Below are positions 18,889 to 33,400 of a stretch of DNA of 64,000 nt, in pieces (within the stretch, counting starts at the first letter, position 1; each line of letters begins with the position of its first letter). The position numbers were made by a program, and so were the translations under genes. The notes under the pieces are model-generated. The model was not told the DNA's origin. It searched no databases and saw only the letters and a list, made by a program, of their open reading frames with translations. The DNA comes from Marthasterias glacialis. Its lineage: Eukaryota > Echinodermata > Asteroidea > Forcipulatida > Asteriidae. Where the stretch lies: NCBI GenBank assembly GCA_911728455.2, contig OU452228.1:20657689-20721688 (forward strand), read 5' to 3'.

Positions 18889-21800
18889 CTGAATTATAAG
18901 AGACAATGTATAATTACACTGATCTAGAATAACACCAAAGAATAAACACTCAAATGTAAAACTATTTTGCTATTTTCAAGTCTTCCGGTTTTCATACAAA
19001 AACTAAGTACGCTTATAGTTTAGTTTCTATGGGAGACTTTGGAACGATAGGTGGCAGCAGACTTACCGGGTAACTTGTCATTGTTTACGTAGTTATGAGC
19101 ATGCGCACATATCTGAGAACAATGGATGTACCTGGTAAGTCTGCTGCCATCTAGTGTCCTCAAAAGTCCCCCAATGTACTGAATTACCTAAGATAACTGC
19201 CACTAAGTGCTTAAATTGCAAGTTTTTTTTTTCATTTATCTCAGTTTCCTTGTTATCTACATCACACTTACGACAACCGAGGCCACACTTCTTAGCGAAT
19301 TCTTGATGAGGTTCATCCTTGGCCGCAATAACAGCCTCAATCTCAGCCTTAGCTTCTGCATCCACTTGACTGGCCAGTTTCTGGACGGCATTTGGGTTAC
19401 GACCATTCAGAATGTAGTCCTCCAGCAGCTTGGCACCTGGGGGAGTTCAGAGGTGTATCAGTAGACGATCAGTCATTTCTATGTGGCATGGGTGGAGTGT
19501 ACGTAAAGCGCTCGCCTCTCACCAATGTGTCCCTGGGTTCGATTCCCAGATAGGGCCATACGTGAGTAGAGTTGTGCATTGGTTCTCTAATTTTTATGTA
19601 AGTTACTGTCAAATTTCAATTTAGAAAATATAGTCTCACCCAACATGGTGTGTCTTTGGTTTCACACGGATTTGAGGCAAACTGTAACAGCTGAAACTTT
19701 GCTCGTAAAATCAGTTTCAGTAATTGATTATGTGGTTCTTGGATGTCAATCTGTTCCTTGTCTATCATTTTTTGTTTTGTCTGTTCAACAGGGAAGAGTA
19801 CACAAGAATTTTGCTTCATTTTTTTTTTTACTACATATGGACCTTTAACCAGTTGGTAGGGCCATATGTGAGTAGAGTTGTGCATTGATTCTCTCCTGTG
19901 CCACAAGGGTTTTTCTCTAGCCCCTTTGGTTTTCCTCCCTCCAGAGAAGCCAAACACTTTCGATCTCAGGCTGTGCTCCGTGGTCATATATGGGTTGATG
20001 TGGCTGGCTGCCAAAGGCGCCCTTGAATGCCTGCAGCGAAAACACGTTGTAGCCACGGCCTTCGCAATTCAGCGAAAACACGTTGTAGCCACGGCCTTTG
20101 CAATTCAGCTTCTCAGCTGCCAGGAAGGATGATTAGCCTCCCAAATTATTATTGTTATGATTATTAAAAAGTGGCTTTGCCAAAGGATTCTATGCGCTGT
20201 TTGCTGTCATCCAAGAGTCAGATTAACAACTGTTGCATGCTTTATGATGTACAACCAAGTAGGACATGAATGAACCTTTCAATTTTAACCCTGCGACTCT
20301 TGGTAACATTTACCAGCGAGTTGACCAACCATTTGAAACTATTCAACTGTACGGGTTGTGTATGGTGTTAGCCCTATATAGAGAAGTTTCACGTGACGTA
20401 ACCCAAGACCTTTTTCTAATGCTGCGTGCACAAACAGACGTTGAAATTCATTCAGCAGACGACGCCTCAGCCATTGAGTTTGTACATGGCTGGACCCAAC
20501 ATGGCTGCGAAATGAGCTTTTCCCGGGGTCACGCAACCTCTCTACAGGACTCTTCCTCTGTGCTGTACACAGATACAGAGTCCTAGATGTGAGGGCCCAT
20601 TTCTGAGGCAGACAAATTTCAGAGCTCCACAACTCAAATCTTACCTGTAAGAAGATGAGATTAGTAGTACTAATCTCACCAGATTAACATTCCATGCCCG
20701 CATACAATTTTTGACGGTGGGTTTTGGACGTCCTCATAAATCTGTCATTTTCGGTGAATAATTCAGCTCTCAACGTTAACAAAATTCTGTTTTGTTCGTT
20801 CTCTCAAACATGCCTTCTGTGTGAACGCATACGCTATAGGCCTATCCCTATGTTTAATGCTGTGCGGTCAGTGTACGGTGATACGCAAACACACTGATGA
20901 ACTGTGTTTAAAGTTTGTAAAAAAATTAAACGTTGAGAGCTGAATTATTTCACGAAAATGACGGATTTATGAGAAATATTTAACGCCCCAAAAACCCAAC
21001 GCCAAAAATTGTATGCGGCCACAGAATTTTAATCCAGTGAGATTAGTAGCTTCTTACAGGTAAGATTTGAATTATGGAGTTCTGAAATTCTTCCGCCCCA
21101 GAAATGGACTCCCTTAGTCCTGTGCACAGTTCTACCACCGTACATCGCCCTGGAGACCTTCACTTTTTTTATTAATACCACACTGACGTCCTGGACATGA
21201 GGGTGTCTCAAAAGGCTTTAAAGTGGACCACCAGAACGTTCTGATGGACCACGACATTGTGCCGAACAATGGGAACATTCCCACACGAGAGAATGCATTT
21301 TGAACAATCCAATGGAACGCCGACAGACCAACCGATCGGTCCACGTAGGCCTGCTGGAAAACTTAACTGATCCAATAGGAGACTTTGGAACACTTGGTGG
21401 CAGCAGACTTACCAGGTAAATTGACATTGTTTTCGTAGTTCTGAGCATGCGCACATTTCTGCGAACAATGGATTTACCTGGTAAATCTGCTGCCATCTAG
21501 CGCCGCTGAACGTCTCCAATTAGAACGCTCTGACTTGTATTATTATTTTTATTATTATTATATCTTTCTGGTAATGAAACCAAGGGACCCTCAAAAGTGA
21601 CTTGCACTGTGACCCGTAGGGTAAAAGAGGATACCTGTGTAGAGAAGATGATGAAGAAATGTCAGTTTTGGATGTGGGAGGAAAACCCCAAATAGGGAAA
21701 AACCCACGCAATCAGGTAGGGACTGAAAACCCAATCCACATGCAAGGTGCCAGTTCAGGATTCGAACCGGGGTCCACAAGAGGTGAAAGGCAGGGAAAGA

Positions 21801-24400
21801 AATCACTGAGCCAACCTGAATGACACACGAGACGCTTCTTAATTGCGTACATGTACATACCATGTAGATGCATTCACCACACGAAATAACAATGTAGGTT
21901 GACATAGTTATGTAAAACCACATCGGATGTTTTAACTGACTGTGTGGCAAACTGGGATGAACTGAAATCAGATTATGAGAAACTGTTAGTTGCTTACCGG
22001 CCAAGGAATACTTGACAGCAATGTCATTGTCTTGAGTGACTCGCACTGTAGATTCAACGTAAGTCATCAAATTAGGGTCTCCAGCATAGAGCGCCACCAA
22101 CGGACCAAGCTTGCTCAAAGCGTCCACCTGAAAAGAATTAATAAGACAACAATAAGAATAACAAATAGTAATTATGTCTTACCCATACACCAATGCGTTT
22201 AAGCACTGTATTCTCAGTACTTTCCCAAACTCTGTGAAAAAAAAAACCACACACACAGGCATATTACTCAGGTGGGATTCGAACCCATGACCTTTGGCAT
22301 TCTAGAGCAGATGTCTTACCAACTAGACCACCGAGATTGCCCGGTAGCTAAAGGCTGTTTGAATCCTTACTAGCAGCAGGTACCGCAACGGTTTCAATAG
22401 ATGTTAAATTTGCATCAGGATAAAGAATATTATTTATGTTTTACCCGTACACTGATATGTTTAAGTACTGTCATGACTGTATACTCAGTACATTCCCGAG
22501 TTCTGTTAAAAAAAATCAATAAAAAAATCAACAGGCATATTACTTGGGTAGGATTCGAACAGAAGGCGGGAAAGTACTGAGTATACAGTGCTTAAACACA
22601 TCGGTGTATGGGTAAAACATATATTCTTTATCCCGATGCAAATTTAACATCTATTTCGAAGGATGAAGGTTCCGTAATTTTTACAGCAGTACAGAGATAA
22701 TGACTCTGGTGTAAGGTGGTGGGTGGTGGGTTGAAGGTGGTGGGTGGTGGGTTGAAGGTGGTTGGGTATAATCACTGTACATGTAGCTCTCAAGCCTGAG
22801 GAAACCTGTAGACAAGGGTGCTTGCTATCTGAACCAGAAACACCGGGGCAAACCCCTAGTCTTCCACGATAAGTGTTCTGGGTTCTTTTACATGCACTAC
22901 CCATCCTAGTACACGGGACCTATGGCTTACTGTCCTATCCGTGGATAATGCAATTATGGTAAAGTATCTTGCTCAAGGACACAAGTGCCGCGACCGGGAT
23001 TCGAACTGACACTCTGCTGCCGACAACACCAGAACTTAAGTCCGGTGATCTAGACCGCTCGGGCCACGACACTCCAAGTGTTGATAAACACTTTCAAAAC
23101 AAAGAGACAGGGCCTGAATCTTTCTGATAGTACGATTGAAGTACAGCGTGAAGTTCAATCAATCAATCAAAAAGAAATTTATAAAGTGCCAAAATCAAAA
23201 AGTTTGCTCTAAGGCGCTAATGCGGCACTACAATGAAGAATTATTATTGATGGTATGCATCCTGAAACAGATGGGCTTTCAGGAGAGTCTTGAACGTATG
23301 CAGTGAGGTGGTGTCCCTGATGTATTCTGGAAGTTGATTCCAGGTTCTGGGGCCGTATACAGAGAATGATCTATCAGCAAAGGACACACGATGAGTTCTG
23401 GGCTGAACAAAACATACTAAACAGGAGGTTGATGATCGAAGTTATCAGAAGGGGATACAGCAACAAATACCAGTATATGTGGAATACTGGAATACTGAAT
23501 TACAAATAACATGAAAGATAAATGTATTCTCTTGCGGATTTCACGAAGCGCTAGGACTATAGTCTTATCTCGAGTTAGGACGTGTAACTAGGCCTAACTT
23601 ATAGGACTAGTTATAAGTTAAGACTAGTTTTGTGAAGCCCACCCCTGGAACTGTAAATGTACATGAGTGTCATTCATGCAATCTTACAAGTTCAAGTTCA
23701 AGTTCAAGTTCAAGATTTCTACAGACAATTTGATTGACAATGTCAACTAATTTCTGTGTTTGGATTTTGTTTTAGACTCAGGACATAAAATTTCCAATCA
23801 AATATTTTTGCCTACTGAGATATCAGATGTACATACTTTTATATTCCATCAGATAAATGACAGCTGTGTAGAACTCATGTGATCTTCTGTATGGAGTTCT
23901 TCTCCCACTGCGATTTAAAAAAATTCCTTCTTTAATTGACACATGAGGAGCAAATCCTGCCGCATAACTATCCTATGGTTTTTAATTTCTTCATGAGCTG
24001 ATGAATTCATAGAAACACCCTAGGGGTTAGTCTGGTCACGGCGTGTAAAGGATCTGTGGTCTGGTTTCTGGCTGTGCAGGACGTGAGATTACTTACTGAT
24101 GACCAGACTTCCCATCATGTAGGTACTGAGGGCATTCAGGTTATTAAAGATGCGTTCTCCGCGATTTTCATGTATTTCTATTTAACTTAACGATAAATTC
24201 ACAAGAAGGTACGATTTTTAGTTTACTCAAGTTTGCCACGTACTTTTAAAATCCTATCCAGAAAGGAAGAAATCACTGGATAAAATTCTGGAATATTGAG
24301 CAAATAAACCACTAAAAATTTGAAAATTTTTACCAGGGATGAGATTTTATGAATTTGAAAATTTCTGAAAATGGCTCATATGCCCGTGTTCCTCCTTGTT

Positions 24401-24438
<38 letters not shown>

Positions 24439-27400
24439 TCCCCCAGATGCTCTAATTCAGAGGGTTTACAGACTCTGTGCATCATCAGAAAAGAAAACTA
24501 CAGGTTTGGCCACAACCTGGACAATTTCTTTTTCCTTTTGGTGATTGCTTTACTTCATCAAAGAAAATTTAATGGTTCAAGGAGATTTTGAAGGGAAAAA
24601 AAACAAACTGAAATCAGGAAATAAATCCTGAGAAACAACATGCCTGTTTTACTCTCATTGGAGCACAAATTACTTGTCTACTGTTGGAAGCTACCACATC
24701 ATGCTTCCAAATCTTTTGATTTGTTTCAAACATTGTTATTTGTGTGTTCATACATCGATGTGTGTTAAGTACTGTAGATCAGAATCTTCTAGAATCCTGT
24801 GACAAAAAGAATCCACAGGTACAATGTATATTACTCGGGTGGAATTCGAACCCATGACCTTTGCCATTCTAGAATTCTAGTGACCAGTGTGGACAGTCTG
24901 ACATGTACTACAGTACTAGACCACCGGGCTTGCCCGATAGATAGAGGCAGTTTGAATCCTAAAGTTTAGCAGCAAGTACCATACCAATTTTAGTTAAAAA
25001 TTCCCATCAACACAACCTTTAGCATGCTGAGATCTGAAACACAGAGGTTTAACTACTGGATATCATTATTTTGAGTGGTTGGAACGTGATTAATAAATGG
25101 TGGATTCTTTGATGTAAAGCAAGGTCATCACTCTGAGATGTAGATGGGTTATAAATTGAAACACAGCCAGGATTTATGAATATAGACAGATAGCCCATGG
25201 CTGTAGGTAATATAGGAATGCACCAGGAAGAAAATGTATGCACTGGGAAGAAAATTCTCATATTTTAACGTGATTGAATAAAATTCTGAATTTAATTTGA
25301 GGAAGGGGAAACAAAATTGAGTGTATTTAAAAGTATAAAAATACACCGCAGGTTCGAATCCTGTTCAAGTCAATGTTTCTTTGTTCACCCGAAAATAGAG
25401 TAATATTGGGATATTTTAACTATTCGACCCGTCCAGATTTTTGCTTGTCTTTTTAATATTTATTTTTTTATATTGTGAGCATGTCATTTTAGTATTGCCC
25501 TGTGATGCTACCGACCATGTTATGTGTTTTGGACCGGGGAAAAAAAACATACACTAAGTAAAAAAGTAATAAACCATACCACGTATTGATATTAATGAGG
25601 TCACATTTCATCTTTAAGATAGGACAAGATATAAATTATAAATCTACAATATTAATACGCTTGTCAGCATCCCATCTGGCTGCATGTCTTTATATTCCTA
25701 AAGGTCAACGGTTTACCAAGTTCAGTTTATTGGATAAATCAGTAATCACATCTGGAATTTGAATGCCTCAAGATATTGCCATTCTGGATTGTAGAACACC
25801 AACTGTAAAACACTCGGCTATCACTGACTTGTAATAAAACCTCAGGCCAAATTTTGCGGGATCTTGGAGGGTCCATAATGCCCCTGTCCCTGTACCACGA
25901 CTGACCGATGACTGTAAACCTCATTTTAAGCTGTGTAAACTGAATTCTCATTGTATTTTTATTGTATTTGACTGTATTTTATTGATATGGCTCTTCGTGG
26001 ATGGGAGTGGTAGTTTGAGTAGCAGGTCTAGGCTCTTGTTCATTCTTTTACTTGAATCCATTACCGTTTTTACTGATTATCTTTTACTTAATGTATATTT
26101 TCCTTTTGGACAAGATGCGGGGTGATCCCATTTTGTGTGTTTCTTACCATAGGCCTTTTACTGAGTGTAGTTTTTTTTATTATTGATGTTTTGTTTTTTT
26201 TACTTTTTGTAAAGCGCCTGGGAGCTTTTTAACAAAAGGATTTGGTGTTTTATCAATTTTATTCTTATTGTTATTCCAAAGTGCAGTAAGTTGTTCTGAA
26301 ATATTTCCAGTTTAATCCTTCCCTCAAGCAGAATGCCTGTTTTCCCACAAGATAGTTTTGGAAATAAATAGTGGCAAGTGGCACATGAACTTATGGACAT
26401 ATTACAAGAAGATGTGAGGAACAAACTAGAAACTTTGCATTGATGGATTCATCATCATCATCATCATCCTTCGTCCGAAGACGGAATAGCAGAAGCAGCT
26501 TTAACGAAGTGGTTCCAGGTTGCTTTGTCCCTCATGAGTTGTTGGATTTCACTTTGCACTGAGGCTCATGTCATTGGTAATGATTTCTGGACAGCACGTT
26601 TTCCTCCTGCCACTGTTTGGATGTCCACCAGAAGGATTCCAGAAGATCAGGTGAGATATGGGGTTGATCAGTAGTGCGCAAGCAGTGTCGGGCAAACTGT
26701 AGGCGTCTCCGTTTTACGGTTTCCGCTAGCTGCGGGAGATTGCCGTGTACCTCCGTATTTGTAACATGGTCCCACCATTGGATGTTTAGTGCTCTCATGG
26801 ATTCATACATGGAACATAGAAAGGCATATGTGTGTGTGTTTGGGGGGGAGGGGAGGCTACACGTAGGGAGATTTTTGTTGATGTGATAGATGATGAATAG
26901 AGAGGTTGTGTGACTCCAGGAAAAGTTCATTTCACAGCCATGTTGGGTCCAGCCATGTACAAACTCAATAGCTGAGGCGTCCTCTGCTGGAATCTTTCCA
27001 GCGTCTGTTTGTGCACGCAGCATTAAAAAAAGGTCTCGGGTGACGTCACGTGAAACCTCTCTATTAGTATTTTTACTTTCTACTGAACAACTTTTTGTTG
27101 TTTGAGGGAAATGTTTTTGTTTTTGTTTTTTTTACTGTTGATGGCAAAAATGATAGGATGTTTTTCTTTAAATTATTTGATGAATTAGCCAGTAAGCTTA
27201 GGAACAATAAATCACCATGGCAACAAACCTACGTCGTATCCTCAGTTACTGATACACTCCAGATATTAGACTGAATGTGTTCCAATGCCTGCATTTGTGA
27301 TTAATATTGCTATTTATCAGTTTGCAACCTGCAATAAAAAAAAAAATCCAGGCCATGTTATGATAATTGAATGATCAATAGAAACTTCCCATGTTCGTCT

Positions 27401-30400
27401 TGATGATGCTCTGTTAAACGGTACTTGAACATTATTTTTCGACTTAGTATACTACCAACACGTAAAGACATAGCAATGGCACTAATGTGGTCAGGGACTG
27501 TTTCCAGACTTATAGTCTGGTTTCATATTCCCGTTGTCGGTCAAGTGTGTGTTTAGTGGTGCCGCAAAACCCTTCAGCACACTTCACTAACGTAGTTATA
27601 TTCCCCACAGAAATGTAAGTGACAATAAATTAGCTTTAGGTGGAGGTGTCGCACTTTGCCAGAGTTACATCTATGAGTTTAGATCAAAAGATTGCAAATG
27701 TCAAGTGGTCTAAAGCATATACAAAGTACATTAGTGCTCCACGGAGACCTAACAATGTTATCTTCATGTCTGTGTGTACAATGCATTGGTACATTTATTG
27801 TCAATGAGTAAGAATCTTCCTAACAAATTAAACTCTAGCTCTTGCCAAAGTTTCCCAATTTATTTCTTTGGTTCAAAACTTTATATGAACCAGAAGTTGT
27901 TTAAACATACAGAGTTTGACGGTCTCAATCTGTGCTTGAAATATTCTGAAAAATATGGAAAGCAGTCTCTTCTTGGTGTGAAGGTGAAATCTTCTCAAGC
28001 CTGAAGATGTTACATTTAAACTGTTTTACGGACTCGCTACATCACTAGAGAGCTGTCTTTTTTCCCTCAATTTTATATTCACATCTTTCCAGACGATATG
28101 AATGAAAAAGGAACTCTGTAAAAATAATCCTGAAATCAGGGAAGAACCATGACAAATAAAAGGCCCGAGGGAACGTCTGAGTAGGGCAGGTATTTACATA
28201 CGTACATGTAATGTTTACGAGAAAAAGAAGAATTTATCTGACAATTTTGAGGAGAGTTGGCTCCGTGCTGTCTACAGAAGCTGTGTAGCATCCTGCTACT
28301 CACCACTTCTCAAGATGCATCTTCCGATGCCATCCCTAATGTCTTTAAGACTCAACCCATACCTGAAGACCACACTGACAACGCCAAAAATCAATCACAA
28401 TGCACCATGAAACAAAACCCTCCCGATGTACAAACCACTCTCGTCTCTCCTTGTAAGTAATGAAAGCTGAATTAGTCCACCGAATTCAACACAATTAATT
28501 AAGAATGGACATTAGTGCGTGGGGGAAAACGTAGACAGGTGAATTTATCCAAAACGAAAGCGTTCTATGTAATCAGCCCACTCAAGAGATTGAGTGTCAC
28601 TTGCATGGACCATTAACACACATTGAGATTCATTTGTTAGGATGGGTTGACACTAACGATCCCGGTGAGCCACTGCTACACGCTGCAGTTTGGCACCCTT
28701 TTACGACGCGCTGGACATTATTGCCAACTGTGTACCACGTTGATGTACAAGGCACTCCAACTGTAGCTACTGGAATTACCGACATTACTGACTTGTCAAC
28801 CAGTCATGTGGTAAATGATATACTGAGGCAGAGCAAAAGAAAAACATGACAGCACAATTGAGAAGAATGTGATAAATTAAGATATTAGTCAAGATCGAGT
28901 GGCACAGATAACGAGGGAAAATACGTAGTTGACCTATTTTAGACACTGTATTGGGTAATGAATGCCACACCCTTTGAGAAAAAGTGGAATGTCTTCACCA
29001 TGAATCGGCCAAACATTGGCCATAAAGCCACTGCCGAACTTACCACCCATACGCCGAATACAATGATAAACGATGGTGGCAGCCTATCGATCACTTGTAG
29101 TACTCGTTTGGACAACAAAAGGACGGTTCAGGGACAATAACCCCCGGAAAAAGGGAGATTTCAAGAATAAATCCCAGTACCCTTTGTCCCTATTTGTATG
29201 GCAGAAATGAAGCATAGCACCGTAAGTGCATGCCTGTGCATACTAAATAATGGCTTTTCAGGTAATCAGGTATACGTCAACTGACTACAACCAAAAGACG
29301 GCATTCCGGACTGTTCCGAAACGTATACAAACATCCACTCTAATTCAGTTTGGAAAAATCATGCGTATTAAAGCCCGGTTCATACTTCACGTGAATGCGA
29401 ACCGACTTTGACATCAAAAATTCGCAACAAACACTTCTCTCAAGTTAAAATGTGCTGAACTCTTTGCGAAATTTTCTGCGAATGTGGGAGAGTGACGTCA
29501 AAATTCACTTCGCATTCGCATTCACTTGAAGTATCAACCATGCTTAAGGCGTCATCCGGCATCAAGTGGTTAAGCTGACAAGACTAAAATAAATAAATTT
29601 GAATGAGTTACTGTTGCCGCTGAAGGTTATTTTGGGAGTTAAATTTTTCGGACGCACAATTTAACTTAGAGAATGTGCTGTCTAGCAGGTACTCACATCT
29701 CCACTGTCTGCTCCTGTCTTATCCTTCTTCTCCTCATAGTTGGCAAGGAACTGTTTCAGCAGACCATTGATCCAAGGTCCTTTGACCGGTTTGTCACCAG
29801 ACCGGTCAAAGTCATAGGCACTTCCTGGGCCAAAATGGGTTTTAATGCTAGCCTTGTAGTGGTCAAGATTCAAGCCTAGATCAGGGACAAAGACAAATAA
29901 AACATAAATACAAAATGAGTAAGTGATAAGAATGACTGAAAAAGACAGAGAAAAATTATTATTATTATTATTATAAGTTTCTGGTAACGAAACCAAGGAT
30001 GCTTCAAAAGAGAATTTAATCACTGTAGCTCGGAAGCCTGAGAAAACCTGTAGATAAGGGTGCTTGTTATCTAAACCAGAAACACCCTACTCTTTCACGA
30101 TAAGTGATGTGCTGGTCCTTTTACGTGCACTACCCATCCTTGTACACGGGACCTACGGCTTAACGCCCATCCGAAGGACAAAGCAATTATGCTAAAGTGT
30201 CTTGCTCAAGGACACAAGTGTCACTACTGGCCAGGCGGGGATTCAAACCCACATTCCAGAAACTACAGAACTTAAGTTTGGTGGACTAGACCGTTCGGCC
30301 ATGACACTCCACAAGCTAACATTGGGATAACATTAAAGCTTTAAGAAATGCACACAAAAAAAGCTTTTATTTTATATGAACTACATTACCAACTGAACAA

Positions 30401-33400
30401 AATAAAAAGCCTGGTTGACAACGACATAGCACAACAAGCTGATGACATCTGTCATCTTCAACTGCCAAGATAAGTAACTTTTTTAAGTCAAATTGCAAAA
30501 AGCTTATGAATTCTTAGTATCAACTTTTCAAAACTAGATAGTATATTTCAGAGAAACGCATTTTAATTTGCATGAGGCCAGTGATATTTGCAGGTGTGAG
30601 AAGCCTAAGATGATCTTGGGTGGATTGATTAATGTGCGGTCAATGTGGGCAGAGGAAGATGACGTCTTCTCACACCACATCCTTACACAGTATACATCTC
30701 ACTTGAAGTACTTCATAAGCAATCCTTGTACTGTCTTTCTTTTGGCTATTTCCGATCAGAGCATTCAATTGTCTAACAAACACTAGACTGGTGATTTTTG
30801 AAAAGCAACTTAAAGTAATTATATTTGCACTCCGAGGTTTAGATGCAATGTACCTACTTGAATTGGACTTAACATTTAAAAGACTTTCAGTTTTGAAATT
30901 AAATAACTCACTTCAAAGAAAATGGGAAGAAGAACGTGAAGAACGAGTAAGGTTAGTAAAATCTTAGTTACAACTCAAGGTGTTCAACATCTGCATTGAT
31001 AACTTATAGTTTTTTTTATCAGTAAGTAGAATACTGATTTACAGGAAACTATATTTTAAATGATTATGGCCATTATTATATTGGCATCCTACGATCAGCT
31101 GGTATGGTCAGTAGAGACATGAGGGGATGATTTGAGGTAGAAGTTGATGTACAGTCAGCGAGAGGTTAGTTAAGGTACCTGCGTCATTCTTCCCCAGTGA
31201 ATCATCCTTAAAATCCACCTGAGAGATACGTCTGATAGTACTGCATCAATCTTGACCATGACAGGGAATGAGGGAGAAGTCAGCTCCTTGTGGCATCTTT
31301 AGATCTCAACATGTTATGGTGAGTTTATCTTCTTTTAATTATATATCGGTGTTTGGATGTTTCAGAAAAATTGCAAAATTTATTAGCGTTGCTTAATAAA
31401 TTTCAGGATATGGAGTAGGAAATGTAATGTATAAAACTGCTTGGTATGACAATTGTTGAAATGGCAACTTCACTCAACACCAAACGTCCTGCTCGTGTTG
31501 TAAAGTGACTGACTCTATACATGTCTTGTATGCCTCAAAATGCTTTCATTGATCAGCTTTCTAGAGTAAAAAATTGGCTTTGATTTGATTGAAGCCCAAG
31601 AATAAAGGAGTCAGTTGCCAATAAGAAAGCAGTTGGTCACAGCATCTTCTATTACGATAAGATATCTTCATCGTGTTACCATTTGCCAGGGCACGAATGC
31701 GTAAAGTCATACCAGCAATGTTCCAATTTGATTGATCATAACCCAGATTTAATCTAGTTCCCCTGACCCCCCCCCCCCACCCCTCAGGCCGAGCAAACAT
31801 TTTCTAGGGTAAGTGATTTTGATGAATATTTGAAGTAAATTGACATTTAAACATCAGCCCGGAAGATGTCGTGTGGCTTCATGCAAGCTTAATGTAATAG
31901 CACGGATTATACAGTTTATGAATCATGCTTAATTTAATGCATGGCGTCTGCATAATGCTCTGATTAAGCCGCTGGTATTTAACAGGCGGGTACCACAATC
32001 TGTCAGGTAACACGACCAAATACTTCTTCAGAATCTCACGTAATACGATATTAAGCTGAAGTAACAATTCATCCTTGAAGGTGATCTAAAGTTTTCTAAG
32101 CTCCTTGTTAAGAAAGTGGGAAGTTAAATCCTGGTTTGACATCATGCACTCGGACATTTTTATCCCACTAATTTATTCATTTGATTTTTTTCCCCAAGTC
32201 GGACCAAAAGTTAAGTGACAAGATTGGCTTAGCAATGTGGCCAACATTGACACTAAAGGGAATTAAGATCACATCCAGCGTTTGCATTTTTAACAATGAG
32301 TCTCCTTTGATGCTACACACACACACACACACACACTGTAATCAAAGGTAGCCTTCTTAATGTCTGCTGACCGCAGCGAACTAACAATTCTCAAAGCAAT
32401 CACTGACTTTGAAGATCAATAATTTCTCCAATGTAATTAAGAAGAGCCCAAACTGCATAACTTACAGCGGGAGAGAGGATTGCCGTTGAGAGAACAGAGC
32501 TGCAGCACGCAGCATGTTAGTTTAAGACCGGATGCGGTGTAAAATATCAGCAGTGAGTGGAAGTCAAATCAGTTTATACTCCTTTAATTTACAATATTGC
32601 CGATTGCAATTACTGGTGAGTGTACACAGTCAAACACAAACAGTGTACAATTATAACTACATTTCACCCAACGACATATGTATGTACGAATTAAGCAGAG
32701 CTAATATTGACCAACGTACGGTGACATGACTAGAGTAAATTTGGCTGACCACAAGTCACCAGTCGAGTAAATTTACAGAGCAGACCAGCAATCTTGTGTT
32801 ACATAAAGCTACCTAACCTTCGTTCATAATGCTTAAAATTTTGTCAAGATGGAGAAATTCACAGAGAAAGTGAGTACAACTGTTTCGTCAGGTAAAACAA
32901 ACTGAATACCATGAATCATATTTGTATTGGGCGTGGCCACCAGGTTGCAATTTTTTTTGGTCCCAAACGACATTGTATGGTATGTTTTTGCACATGCGTA
33001 GTACGTTTGCCATTTCCTATTATATATTCACAGGAAACATACATGTATATAATGTTATGAAAACCCTTTTCGACTGGGCTGTTTCGTGGTGCATGTTGAT
33101 AGTCTGCTGACTACCAGCGCTGAAGGTTACCGGTTTGAATCCTAAATGATTCTTTGTTTTCTTTTTATAATTTTTTTTTTTTTTTTTAAAGTCTTTTTGG
33201 GGCAAGTTTTCTCTTTGAACTTGTTTGTAAATGTTAAGTATAATTTTTCTGAAAAAACTAAAAACATTTTTTGTTTTTATATTTTGACTGATGGTTCTAA
33301 ACACTGCTCATCTCAGAGATAACCAACCCAACTCTGTTGTTACTACAAATCCCAGTGCCAGCTTATTGCATATGATCTCAGCAGAACACAGACTCTTCAG

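Noticed and set aside
20266..20586. 106-codon frame sharing residues with 26571-27023
   Set aside because: The shared part is MITE V, a non-coding TIR element in both places, not a conserved protein.
21591..22127. 178-codon - strand frame as one exon
   Set aside because: Only residues from 22127 down to 21998 fit the J1/SelJ family. A good donor ends the exon and the rest is intron with a SINE.
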